This document shows, piece after piece, positions 7,347 to 14,290 of a stretch of 15,568 nucleotides of DNA. Under the pieces are notes generated by a model that was given only the letters and a program-made list of their open reading frames with translations, did no database searches and had not been told where the DNA came from. The stretch is from NCBI GenBank assembly GCA_005884705.1, contig VBAF01000117.1:296-15863 (forward strand), written 5' to 3'. Within the stretch, counting starts at the first letter, position 1. Every line of letters starts with the position of its first letter. Position numbers and translations under genes: made by a program. The DNA is from Alphaproteobacteria bacterium (GTDB taxonomy: Bacteria > Pseudomonadota > Alphaproteobacteria > Reyranellales > Reyranellaceae).

Positions 7347-8312
7347 ATGGCTCGCAAGAAGATCGCGCTGATCGGCGCCGGACAGATCGGCGGCACCCTC
7401 GCCCTGCTGGCGGGCCAGAAGGATCTGGGCGACGTCGTCCTGTTCGACATCCCGCAGGCCGAGGGCACCGCCAAGGGCAAGGCGCTCGACATCGCCCAGC
7501 TCTCGCCGGTCGCGGGCTTCGACGCCAACTATTCCGGCTCCTCGAACTACAAGGACATCGCCGGCGCCGACGTCGTGATCGTGACCGCGGGCGTGCCGCG
7601 CAAGCCCGGCATGAGCCGTGACGACCTGGTCGGCATCAACGCCAAGGTCATCGCCGCCGTCGGCAAGGGCATCAAGGAGAACGCGCCCAACGCCTTCGTC
7701 ATCGTCATCACCAACCCGCTCGATGCGATGGTCGGCCTGATGCACGAGGTCACCGGCTTGCCGGCCAACCGCGTGGTCGGCATGGCGGGCGTGCTCGATT
7801 CCTCGCGCTTCCGCCTGTTCCTCGCCCAGGAGTTCGGCGTGTCGGTCGAGGATGTGACGGCCTTCGTGCTCGGCGGCCACGGCGACACCATGGTGCCGCT
7901 GATCCGCTACTCGACGGTCGCCGGCATCCCGCTGCCCGATCTCATCAAGATGGGTTGGACCAGCCAGGACAAGCTCGACAAGATCGTCCAGCGCACGCGC
8001 GACGGCGGTGCCGAGATCGTCGGCCTGCTGGGCAACGGCTCGGCCTTCTATGCGCCGGCCGCCTCGGCGATCGCCATGGCCGAGAGCTATCTCAAGGACA
8101 AGAAGCGGGTGATCCCCTGCGCCGCCCTGCTGAACGGCGAGTATGGCGTGAAGGGCCTCTACATCGGCGTGCCGGTGGTGATCGGCAAGGGCGGCATCGA
8201 GAAGATCGTCGAGGTCTCCTTCAATGCCGACGAGAAGGCGATGTTCGACAAGTCGGTCGCTGCGGTGAAGAGCCTGGTCGAGGCGACCAAGAAGATCGTC
8301 GCCGCGGGCTGA
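7347..8312 (+). CDS. mdh: Malate dehydrogenase (LDH-like type)
   Basis: This is a 321-residue NAD-dependent malate dehydrogenase catalysing malate to oxaloacetate in the TCA cycle. The N-terminal Rossmann motif is GAGQIGGTLA (10-19), with NAD-discriminating D34 in LFDIPQAEG. R85 in GVPRKPGMSR is the oxaloacetate-specific arginine that separates MDH from lactate dehydrogenase. R91, D151/R154 (VLDSSRF) and the catalytic H178 in GGHGDTMVP are present. Length and sequence match the bacterial LDH-like MDHs found in alphaproteobacteria. The ATG is preceded by GGAGAA 6 bases upstream. sucC follows 152 bases later, with hairpins between them, so mdh may be regulated separately or the cluster attenuated. 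Confidence 0.97.
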   Translation: MARKKIALIGAGQIGGTLALLAGQKDLGDVVLFDIPQAEGTAKGKALDIAQLSPVAGFDANYSGSSNYKDIAGADVVIVTAGVPRKPGMSRDDLVGINAKVIAAVGKGIKENAPNAFVIVITNPLDAMVGLMHEVTGLPANRVVGMAGVLDSSRFRLFLAQEFGVSVEDVTAFVLGGHGDTMVPLIRYSTVAGIPLPDLIKMGWTSQDKLDKIVQRTRDGGAEIVGLLGNGSAFYAPAASAIAMAESYLKDKKRVIPCAALLNGEYGVKGLYIGVPVVIGKGGIEKIVEVSFNADEKAMFDKSVAAVKSLVEATKKIVAAG

Positions 8313-8330
8313 GGCCGCACGGTCCCTGAC

Positions 8331-8344
8331 GACGCAAAAGCGTC
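8331..8344. repeat. Short hairpin after mdh
   Basis: GACGC-AAAA-GCGTC is a perfect 5-bp inverted repeat beginning 19 bases after the mdh stop. It is the first of three consecutive hairpins in this gap and has no T-run after it. Confidence 0.4.
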
Positions 8345-8356
8345 ACCAGTCGGTCG

Positions 8357-8385
8357 TTGCCAAGGCCGATTGGCACTCATAAAGT
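8357..8385 (+). promoter_or_regulatory. Possible promoter of sucCD
   Basis: TTGCCA (8357-8362; 5 of 6 to the -35 consensus) is followed after 17 bases by TAAAGT (8380-8385; 4 of 6 to the -10 consensus). The -10 sits inside the second hairpin. The sucC start is about 80 bases downstream, leaving room for an untranslated leader that contains the third hairpin. Confidence 0.3.
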
Positions 8386-8388
8386 GCC
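8372..8388. repeat. Second hairpin in the mdh-sucC gap
   Basis: GGCACT-CATAA-AGTGCC is a perfect 6-bp inverted repeat with a 5-base loop. As DNA it could be an operator overlapping the putative -10 element; as RNA, a stem-loop at the head of the sucC leader. Confidence 0.45.
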
Positions 8389-8399
8389 GCGACTGCAAG

Positions 8400-8420
8400 T
8401 GAGTTGCAATTAGCAACTCA
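8400..8420. repeat. 8-bp perfect inverted repeat upstream of sucC
   Basis: TGAGTTGC-AATTA-GCAACTCA is a perfect 8-bp palindrome with a 5-base centre, 44 bases before the sucC start. The AT-rich centre and two arms one helical turn apart fit a dimeric repressor operator (GTTGC-N5-GCAAC core). It would also fold as an RNA hairpin. A T5 run occurs 12 bases further on (8432-8436), too far for a standard terminator. I do not recognise the regulator. Confidence 0.5.
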
Positions 8421-8464
8421 TTACGAGCACGCTTTTTGCAGACCGGCCACCGCAATAGGACCGC

Positions 8465-9661
8465 ATGAATATCCACGAGTATCAGGCCAAGGCTTTGCTG
8501 GCCAAATTCGCCGTCCCGCTGCTCAAGGGTGGCGTCGCCTATACACGCGACGAGGCGATGGACGTGGCCCGCAAGCTCGGCACGCCGGTCACCGTCGTGA
8601 AGGCGCAGATCCATGCCGGCGGCCGCGGCAAGGGCCGCTTCAAGGACGATCCCGACGGCAAGGGCGGCGTGCGCGTCTCCAAGTCGGTCGAGGAGGTCGG
8701 CGCCAATGCCCAGGCGATGCTGGGCCATGAGCTGGTGACCAAGCAGACCGGCCCCGCGGGCAAAGCCGTGAAGCGGCTCTACGTCGAGGAAGGCTGCGAT
8801 ATCAAGCGCGAGCTCTACCTTTCGCTGCTGGTCGACCGCGCGGTCGGCCGCATCTCGATCGTCGCCTCGACCGAGGGCGGCATGGACATCGAAGGGGTGG
8901 CGCACGACGCGCCGGAGAAGATCGTCAAGCAGTCGATCGACCCGGCCTCGGGTTTCCAGGCCTTCGACGGCCGCAAGATCGCCTTCGCGCTCGGCCTCTC
9001 GGGCAAGCAGGTTGCCAAGTTCGTCGCGCTGCTGGGCGGGCTCTACAAGGCCTTCACCGAGCTCGACTGCTCGCTGATCGAGATCAACCCGCTGGTCGTC
9101 ACCGGCGCCGGCGACGTGATCGCGCTCGATGCCAAGATGAACTTCGACGACAACGCGCTCGAGCGCCACCAGGACCTCGAGGCATTGCGCGACCTCGACG
9201 AGGAAGATCCCTCGGAGACCGAGGCCGCCAAGTACGCGCTGAACTACGTCAAGCTCGACGGCCAGATCGGCTGCATGGTCAACGGCGCAGGCCTCGCCAT
9301 GGCGACCATGGACATCATCAAGCTCTACGGCTCCTCGCCCGCGAACTTCCTCGATGTCGGCGGCGGCGCCACCAAGGAGCGGGTGACGGCGGCCTTCAAG
9401 ATCATCCTGAAGGATCCCAACGTCGAAGGGATCCTCGTCAACATCTTCGGCGGCATCATGCGCTGCGACGTGATCGCCGAGGGCGTGGTCGCCGCGGCGC
9501 GCGAGGTCAACCTGCATGTCCCGCTGGTGGTCCGGCTCGAAGGCACCAATGTCGAGCTCGGCAAGAAGATCCTGAAGGAGTCGGGACTCAAGATCACCTC
9601 GGCGGAGAACCTCGCCGATGCTGCCCAGAAGATCGTCCAGGCCGTCAAGGAGACCAACTGA
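8465..9661 (+). CDS. sucC: Succinyl-CoA synthetase (ADP-forming) beta subunit
   Basis: This is a 398-residue beta subunit of succinate-CoA ligase, which with SucD converts succinyl-CoA, ADP/GDP and phosphate to succinate, ATP/GTP and CoA. The ATP-grasp domain starts at MNIHEYQAKALL, and the nucleotide-binding block is QIHAGGRGKGRFK. The metal-binding part reads LIEINPLVV and LDAKMNFDDNAL. The C-terminal ligase domain contains GCMVNGAGLAMATMD, DVGGGAT and NIFGGIMRCDVIAEG. Length is normal. Its TGA overlaps the sucD ATG by one base (TGATG), typical of translational coupling for equimolar subunits. Confidence 0.98.
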   Translation: MNIHEYQAKALLAKFAVPLLKGGVAYTRDEAMDVARKLGTPVTVVKAQIHAGGRGKGRFKDDPDGKGGVRVSKSVEEVGANAQAMLGHELVTKQTGPAGKAVKRLYVEEGCDIKRELYLSLLVDRAVGRISIVASTEGGMDIEGVAHDAPEKIVKQSIDPASGFQAFDGRKIAFALGLSGKQVAKFVALLGGLYKAFTELDCSLIEINPLVVTGAGDVIALDAKMNFDDNALERHQDLEALRDLDEEDPSETEAAKYALNYVKLDGQIGCMVNGAGLAMATMDIIKLYGSSPANFLDVGGGATKERVTAAFKIILKDPNVEGILVNIFGGIMRCDVIAEGVVAAAREVNLHVPLVVRLEGTNVELGKKILKESGLKITSAENLADAAQKIVQAVKETN

Positions 9662-10536
9662 TGGCCGTGCTGGTCGACAAGGACACCAGGGTGATCTGCC
9701 AGGGCTTCACCGGCAGCCAGGGCACCTTCCACTCCGAGCAGGCGATCGCCTACGGCACCAAGATGGTCGGCGGCGTGACGCCGGGCAAAGGCGGCACCAC
9801 CCATCTCGACCTGCCGGTGTTCGACACCGTGGCCGAGGCGGTCGCCAGGACCGGCGCCACGGCGAGCGTGATCTATGTGCCGGCGGCGTTTGCCGCCGAT
9901 TCGATCCTCGAGGCGGTCGACGCCGAGATCCCGCTGATCGTCTGCATCACCGAGGGCATTCCCGTGCTCGACATGGTGAAGGTGAGGCGCACCCTGCAGG
10001 GCTCGAAATCGCGGCTGATCGGGCCCAATTGCCCGGGCGTCATCACGCCGGGCGAATGCAAGATCGGCATCATGCCGGGCCATATCCACAAGCGCGGTCG
10101 GATCGGCATCATCTCGCGCTCCGGCACCTTGACCTACGAGGCGGTGGCGCAGACCACTGCGGTGGGTCTGGGTCAGACGACCTGCATCGGCATCGGCGGC
10201 GACCCGGTGAACGGCACCAGCTTCGTCGATTGCCTCGAGCTCTTCCTCGGCGATCCGGAGACCGCCGGCATCATCATGATCGGCGAGATCGGCGGCAGCG
10301 CCGAGGAGGAAGCCGCCGCGCTGCTCGCCGCCGAACGACGCAAGAAGCCGGTGGTCGGATTCATCGCCGGCGCGACCGCGCCTCCCGGCAAGCGGATGGG
10401 CCACGCGGGGGCGATCATCTCCGGCGGCAAGGGCACCGCGCAGGACAAGTTCCGCGCCCTGCGCGAGGCGGGCGTGCACATCGCGGCAGGCCCCCACGAG
10501 CTCGGATCCACCCTCAAGGCCGTCCTCAAGCGCTGA
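9661..10536 (+). CDS. sucD: Succinyl-CoA synthetase alpha subunit
   Basis: This is a 291-residue alpha subunit that binds CoA and carries the phosphohistidine. The CoA-binding Rossmann region opens with VICQGFTGSQGTFHSEQAI. SRLIGPNCPGVITPGECKIG, SRSGTLTYEA and GIGGDPVNGT follow, and the phosphorylated histidine is H248 in KRMGHAGAIISGG. Nothing is missing. In alphaproteobacteria this gene is normally followed by sucA (2-oxoglutarate dehydrogenase E1). Here it is followed after 106 bases by rpsP of apparently different ancestry, so it is the last gene of the left block. Confidence 0.98.
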   Translation: MAVLVDKDTRVICQGFTGSQGTFHSEQAIAYGTKMVGGVTPGKGGTTHLDLPVFDTVAEAVARTGATASVIYVPAAFAADSILEAVDAEIPLIVCITEGIPVLDMVKVRRTLQGSKSRLIGPNCPGVITPGECKIGIMPGHIHKRGRIGIISRSGTLTYEAVAQTTAVGLGQTTCIGIGGDPVNGTSFVDCLELFLGDPETAGIIMIGEIGGSAEEEAAALLAAERRKKPVVGFIAGATAPPGKRMGHAGAIISGGKGTAQDKFRALREAGVHIAAGPHELGSTLKAVLKR

Positions 10537-10547
10537 CCGCGGGGCCA

Positions 10548-10565
10548 GCCAGGCGCCATCCTGGC
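10548..10565 (+). terminator. GC-rich hairpin after sucD
   Basis: GCCAGG-CGCCAT-CCTGGC is a 6-bp perfect stem with a 6-base loop, 11 bases after the sucD stop, without a following T-run. It could be a weak terminator. It also lies in the stretch where the two apparent lineages meet. Confidence 0.3.
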
Positions 10566-10585
10566 CGCCCGCCGTGGCGATAGGC

Positions 10586-10613
10586 TTGACGCGGATGCCC
10601 TCGGCCATGTAAA
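10586..10613 (+). promoter_or_regulatory. Promoter of the rpsP-rimM-trmD-rplS operon
   Basis: TTGACG (10586-10591; 5 of 6 to the sigma-70 -35) is spaced 16 bases from TGTAAA (10608-10613; 4 of 6 to the -10). The rpsP ribosome-binding site AAGGAG (10629-10634) and ATG (10643) follow, giving a leader of about 20 bases. This is the best promoter in the window and suits a strongly expressed ribosomal-protein operon. Confidence 0.55.
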
Positions 10614-10642
10614 GAACCCCGCTTTTTCAAGGAGCTCCGCCA

Positions 10643-10906
10643 ATGGCCGTCAAGCTGCGCCTCGCTCGCCGGGGTGCCAAGAAATCGCCGTTCTATCACG
10701 TCGTTGCGACGGACTCGCGGAACCCGCGCGACGGCCGCTTCAACGAGGAGATCGGCACCTACGATCCGAACTACAGCCCTGCGCGCATCCATCTGAAGCA
10801 GGATCGGCTGGAGCACTGGCTCAAGATGGGGGCGCAGCCCAGCGCGACGGTCGCCCAGCTGATCAAGCTGGCGAAGAAGTCCGGGGCCCAGCCGGCCGGA
10901 CGGTGA
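10643..10906 (+). CDS. rpsP: 30S ribosomal protein S16
   Basis: This 87-residue S16 binds 16S rRNA early in 30S assembly. It opens with MAVKLRLARRGAKKSPFYHV and contains ATDSRNPRDGRFNEEIGTYD, both family hallmarks. The phrase LEHWLKMGAQPSATVAQLIK fits deltaproteobacterial S16 better than the alphaproteobacterial form (which usually begins MSLKIRLARAG). AAGGAG sits 8 bases before the ATG. In many bacteria ffh lies upstream; here sucD does. A KH-domain gene (khpA) that often separates rpsP and rimM in non-gammaproteobacteria is absent; rimM begins 4 bases after this stop. Confidence 0.97.
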   Translation: MAVKLRLARRGAKKSPFYHVVATDSRNPRDGRFNEEIGTYDPNYSPARIHLKQDRLEHWLKMGAQPSATVAQLIKLAKKSGAQPAGR

Positions 10907-10910
10907 TGCC

Positions 10911-11399
10911 GTGCGCGAGCTCCTCGCGGTGGGACGCGTCGCGAGGGCGCACGGGATTCGCGGGCGCGTGCTGATCGCGCCGTACAACGCGGATTCAGAG
11001 GGTTTGGAGCGCGTCCGGAGGATCTGGCTCGGCGAGCGCGAGCACGAGGTCGAGCGTGCCGAGCGGGTGCAGCTGGGCTATCTGGTCGCGCTGCGCGGGG
11101 TCGAGGATCGCGATCAGGCCGCCGCGCTGCGCGGGCAGGAGGTGCGGGTCGATCGCGCGGAGCTGCCGGCGCTTCCGTCGGACGAGATGTACGCGATCGA
11201 CCTGATCGGTTACGAAGTGTCGGACCCCGCGGGTATGGTGCGCGGCGTGGTGGAGGATGTGGAGGAGGCCGGCGCGCAGGATCTGCTGCGTTTGCGAGGG
11301 GGAGCGCTGGTGCCGATGGGTCTGGTCCGGGAAGTGCTACCAGAGGCGCGGCGGATCGTGGTCGATGCGCCGGAGGGTTTGTTCGAGCTGGAGGAGTAG
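10911..11399 (+). CDS. rimM: 16S rRNA maturation factor RimM
   Basis: This is a 162-residue ribosome-assembly factor that binds S19 and helps mature the 30S head. The N-terminal beta-barrel domain starts LLAVGRVARAHGIRGRVLI, and the C-terminal PRC-barrel domain starts near MYAIDLIGYEVSD and ends FELEE. The GTG at 10911 is the start that keeps the full N-terminal motif; an ATG at 10906 is in another frame. It is 4 bases after rpsP and 2 bases before trmD, so it sits inside a tight operon. Confidence 0.93.
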   Translation: MRELLAVGRVARAHGIRGRVLIAPYNADSEGLERVRRIWLGEREHEVERAERVQLGYLVALRGVEDRDQAAALRGQEVRVDRAELPALPSDEMYAIDLIGYEVSDPAGMVRGVVEDVEEAGAQDLLRLRGGALVPMGLVREVLPEARRIVVDAPEGLFELEE

Positions 11400-11401
11400 C
11401 C

Positions 11402-12091
11402 GTGCTGTCGGTCGAAGTCCTCACCCTGTTCCCGCGCATGATCGCTGCGCCCCTCGAGGAGAGCATCCTCGGGAAGGCGCGCGAGAAGGGCCTCCTGCGC
11501 GTCCAGGTGACCGACATCCGCGACTTCGCCGACGGCAAGCACCGCGTCACCGACGACGTGCCCTACGGCGGCGGCGCCGGGATGGTGATGAAACCGGAGC
11601 CCCTGGTGGCCGCCATCGAAGCGGCCCGGCGGCGCCAGCCGGAGGCACGCGTGATCCTGCTCTCTCCGCAGGGAGCGCGCTTCGAGCAGGGCAAGGCGCA
11701 CCAGCTGGCGCAGGGCGGAGCGCTGATCCTGATCTGCGGCCGCTACGAGGGCGTGGACGACCGCGTGCTGCGCTGGGTCGACGAGGAGCTGTCGCTCGGC
11801 GACTTCGTGCTCACCGGCGGCGAGGTCGCCGCCCTCGCCGTGATCGATGCGATGGCCCGGCTGGTGCCCGGTGTGCTCGGTAACGAGCTTTCGGTACAGG
11901 ACGAGAGCTTCTCAGGCGAAGGCCTGCTGGAGGGTCCGCAGTACACGCGGCCGCCCGAGTTCCGCGGCCTGCGGGTTCCCGAGATCCTGCTCTCGGGCGA
12001 CCACAAGAAGATCGCGCGGTGGAGGCAGGAGCAAGCGGTGGCGCGCACACGCGAGCGCCGCCCCGATCTGCTCACCCGGCAGAAGGCTTGA
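11402..12091 (+). CDS. trmD: tRNA (guanine-N1)-methyltransferase TrmD
   Basis: This is a 229-residue SPOUT-class enzyme that methylates G37 of tRNAs using S-adenosylmethionine and so prevents +1 frameshifting. Trefoil-knot motifs are intact: PYGGGAGMVMKPEPL, LLSPQGARFEQ, ILICGRYEGVDDRV and LGDFVLTGGEVAALAVID. The C-terminal block LLEGPQYTRPPEFRGL ends with GDHKKIARWR, the tRNA-binding part. The start is GTG at 11402, with GGAGG (11390-11394) inside the end of rimM as ribosome-binding site. Length is close to the usual 230-250. Confidence 0.97.
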   Translation: MLSVEVLTLFPRMIAAPLEESILGKAREKGLLRVQVTDIRDFADGKHRVTDDVPYGGGAGMVMKPEPLVAAIEAARRRQPEARVILLSPQGARFEQGKAHQLAQGGALILICGRYEGVDDRVLRWVDEELSLGDFVLTGGEVAALAVIDAMARLVPGVLGNELSVQDESFSGEGLLEGPQYTRPPEFRGLRVPEILLSGDHKKIARWRQEQAVARTRERRPDLLTRQKA

Positions 12092-12136
12092 CGGGGTTCT
12101 GTTTTTAGGCGACCGGTAATCAGAGAGGGTACGAAG

Positions 12137-12514
12137 ATGCGTTCGAAGGCGATCGAGCTGGTGGAGCAGCGGAACGTGAAGCCGGAAATGCGGGGGCAGA
12201 TCCCCGACTTCCGCGTGGGCGACACCGTGCGTGTGCACACGAAGATCAGCGAAGGCGACAAGGAGCGGATCCAGATCTTCGAGGGCGTCGTGATCCGCCG
12301 CAAGCGCGGGCACGCCAACACGACCTTCACGGTGCGGAAGATGAGCTATGGCGTGGGCGTGGAGCGCATCTTCCCGCTCTATTCGCCGCGCATCGACAAG
12401 ATCGAGGTGATCAGCAGCGGGAAGGTGAAGCGCGCGCGCCTGTTCTACCTGCGCGAGCTGCAGGGCAAGGCCGCGCGGCTCAAGACCGCCGAAGAAGGCG
12501 GAGCCGCGCAGTAA
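12137..12514 (+). CDS. rplS: 50S ribosomal protein L19
   Basis: This 125-residue L19 sits at the 30S-50S interface. The family reads clearly: IPDFRVGDTVRVHTKI, RIQIFEGVVIRRK, TFTVRKMSYGVGVERIFPLY and LFYLRELQGKAARL. The 45-base gap after trmD has no terminator; a GAGAGGG ribosome-binding site lies upstream of the ATG. In many bacteria rnhB follows rplS. Here an unrelated ATPase-like gene starts 24 bases later. Confidence 0.98.
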   Translation: MRSKAIELVEQRNVKPEMRGQIPDFRVGDTVRVHTKISEGDKERIQIFEGVVIRRKRGHANTTFTVRKMSYGVGVERIFPLYSPRIDKIEVISSGKVKRARLFYLRELQGKAARLKTAEEGGAAQ

Positions 12515-12524
12515 TCATCGGTCC

Positions 12525-12533
12525 GGGAGGGGA
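12525..12533 (+). promoter_or_regulatory. Ribosome-binding site deciding the GTG start at 12539
   Basis: GGGAGGGGA ends 5 bases before the GTG at 12539. No in-frame ATG occurs near the start of the gene, so this site supports GTG initiation and a full-length 583-residue product. Confidence 0.65.
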
Positions 12534-12538
12534 CGAGA

Positions 12539-14290
12539 GTGCAGCTCACCGAGCTGCTGTTCCAGAAGGTCAAGGACCTGCCCGGGGATGGGCAACTCTC
12601 GCTCAAACCGGGGTACGTGGCTGTGGTGTCCAAGGCGGCATCCTTCCGGGCGGCGCTCACCGCCGCGCTCTGTCCCGCTCCGGACGATCCCAAGCGGCTG
12701 GTCGACGGCGGCGGGCCCACCCGCGTCGGCGTGGGGCTCCTCTCCGGCAACAACAGTCCATTCCGGCTCCTGCGCGAGCTGGGCGGCACCCGGCAGCTGC
12801 TCCGGTTGGATCCGGCGACGAGGAAGTTCGAGGAAGTCACCGACGACCAGCTCGAGATCGACTCCTTCCTCCGCGTGGAATGCGGCATGCCGTCGAGCGA
12901 CGCGTACACCGGCTTCTTCGTGCTCGAGGTCAACGAGCTGCCTTCGCTGCGGGGCAAGGCGGCTGCGGCGGCCAACGAGGCGTACGTCGATCACCCGCGG
13001 GTGAAGGCGCTCAAGGACGAGCTGGAGATGACCGGGAAGTTCGAGGCGATGCAGGACCGCCTCTTCAAGGTCGCCCAGCGCCTGCACGACCTCGAGATCC
13101 TCGCCGACAAGCTCAAGAACGCCGAGTCCGATCTGGCGGCGGTCCAGAACGAGCTGAAGCGCTCGCCCTGGTCGCCCGAGGAGATCAAGGATCTCACCGC
13201 CAAGGCCTCCCGCGCCAAGGACGATCTCAAGAAGCGCGACGACGCGCTCGCGGACGTCGCCAAGAAGCGGCAAAAGGCGGCACAGACGGTGACGCCGCCG
13301 GCGGAGCCGGTCTTGACCAGCCCCTGGTTCTACGGTGGGCTGCTCTCCGGCATCGCGGCGGACGCCGCGGCCTTCTTCCTCCGGCGGCCGCCCATCGCGC
13401 TCTTCGGCCTGGTGCCGCTCCTGGCGCCGCTGATCTCGGTGCTGCGCTGGATCGAGGGCGACGAGGCCGACAAGCAGGCCGCCGCCTGGGCCCAGGAGCT
13501 GAAGGAGCGCGAGGTCAAGCTCAAGAAGGACTACGACGCCGAGCAGGCGCCGCTCAAGGCCGCGCTGCGGGCCGCCAAGGTGGACTCGGCGCAGGATCTC
13601 CTCGCCGTGTTCAAGGAGCGGGAGGTGCTGGTGAAGCGGCGGGAAGCGGCGCTGGAGAAGCTGCAGAAGGTGAAGATGGAGCCGGACGTGCTGCGTCTGG
13701 CGGTGGAGATGCCGCTGCTCGAGGCGGAGAAGGGCAAGCTCGAGGAGCAGGTGCACCAGACGGGCTTCTCCCGTCCGATCGCCGAGATCGAGGGCGACCT
13801 GAAGCACGCGATGGGCATCTCGACGGCGCGCAGCGCGGCATCGATCCCGGACGCCGAGGTCCCCCGGCACTACGTCGCCCAGGCCGCCGAGCTCCTCAGC
13901 CTGGGCGTCGACGAGCTCTGGTCCCAGATGGGGGCGCGGCTGAGCGCCTTCCTGATGGCGCTCACGGATCGGCGGGTGGCCTCGGGCAAGCTCGACGACA
14001 AGGGAACGCTGCAGTTCGCCGCGCCCGACGGGCGCAGCGGCTCGTACATGACGCTGCCGCCGCCGCTGCGCGACCTCGCCTACGTGGCGTTGCGGCTCGC
14101 GTTGCTGGAGCGGGTGGCGGGCTACAAGCGCCTGCCCATCGTGATCGACGACGCCTTCGGGATCCTCGACGCTCCCAAGCGGGTGCTGATCGCGAAGATG
14201 CTCAAGGGCATCGGCACGCAGGCGCAGGTGATCCACCGCGTGGCCGAGACACCTCCGCCCGGCACCGCCGATCTGGTCCTGCAGCCGTGA
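12539..14290 (+). CDS. Coiled-coil ABC/SMC-like ATPase-related protein with central membrane segments, degenerate P-loop
   Basis: This 583-residue protein has no name I recognise. The layout suggests a relative of the SbcC/RecN/YhaN group. Residues 1-115 form a globular N-terminal lobe. Coiled coil spans roughly 155-250 and 306-410, interrupted by two hydrophobic helices (about 263-283 and 285-303), as in membrane-anchored YhaN-type proteins. The C-terminal lobe has a signature-like LPPPLRDLAYVALRLALL (506-523), a Walker B-like LPIVIDDAFGILD (532-544) and a beta strand with QAQVIHRVAE (561-570). Where a Walker A should be, after SLKPGYVAVV, the sequence is SKAASFRAAL (31-40), with no GxxxxGK[ST]. 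It may bind ATP poorly or not at all, or pair with an active partner. It starts 24 bases after rplS, and its TGA overlaps the yraN GTG, placing it in the translation operon. Family assignment is inference. Confidence 0.8.
   Translation: MQLTELLFQKVKDLPGDGQLSLKPGYVAVVSKAASFRAALTAALCPAPDDPKRLVDGGGPTRVGVGLLSGNNSPFRLLRELGGTRQLLRLDPATRKFEEVTDDQLEIDSFLRVECGMPSSDAYTGFFVLEVNELPSLRGKAAAAANEAYVDHPRVKALKDELEMTGKFEAMQDRLFKVAQRLHDLEILADKLKNAESDLAAVQNELKRSPWSPEEIKDLTAKASRAKDDLKKRDDALADVAKKRQKAAQTVTPPAEPVLTSPWFYGGLLSGIAADAAAFFLRRPPIALFGLVPLLAPLISVLRWIEGDEADKQAAAWAQELKEREVKLKKDYDAEQAPLKAALRAAKVDSAQDLLAVFKEREVLVKRREAALEKLQKVKMEPDVLRLAVEMPLLEAEKGKLEEQVHQTGFSRPIAEIEGDLKHAMGISTARSAASIPDAEVPRHYVAQAAELLSLGVDELWSQMGARLSAFLMALTDRRVASGKLDDKGTLQFAAPDGRSGSYMTLPPPLRDLAYVALRLALLERVAGYKRLPIVIDDAFGILDAPKRVLIAKMLKGIGTQAQVIHRVAETPPPGTADLVLQP

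Noticed and set aside
8371..8389. Sigma-54 promoter (TTGGCAC) upstream of sucC
   Set aside because: The GG-N10-GC spacing is not met; a GT stands at the required position, and the sequence is better explained as one arm of a hairpin.
8400..8436. Intrinsic terminator before sucC
   Set aside because: The 8-bp hairpin is AT-moderate and the T5 run begins 12 bases beyond it, too far for a standard Rho-independent terminator.
8159..10608. Long minus-strand open frames opposite sucC and sucD (452 and 427 codons)
   Set aside because: These are antisense shadows of sucCD. Composition is rich in His, Asp, Arg and Ala with no recognisable motif.
12515..14236. 573-codon minus-strand open frame opposite the ATPase-like gene
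   Set aside because: The plus-strand frame has a good ribosome-binding site, operon spacing, coiled coil and motif-like segments. The minus frame is Leu/Arg/His repetitive and has no supporting context.
12880..14286. Plus-strand open frame running into yraN that would extend YraN by about 470 residues
   Set aside because: It is the off-frame reading of the ATPase-like gene (Arg/Gly/Ala repetitive). YraN proteins are about 120 residues, and the GTG at 14287 gives that length.
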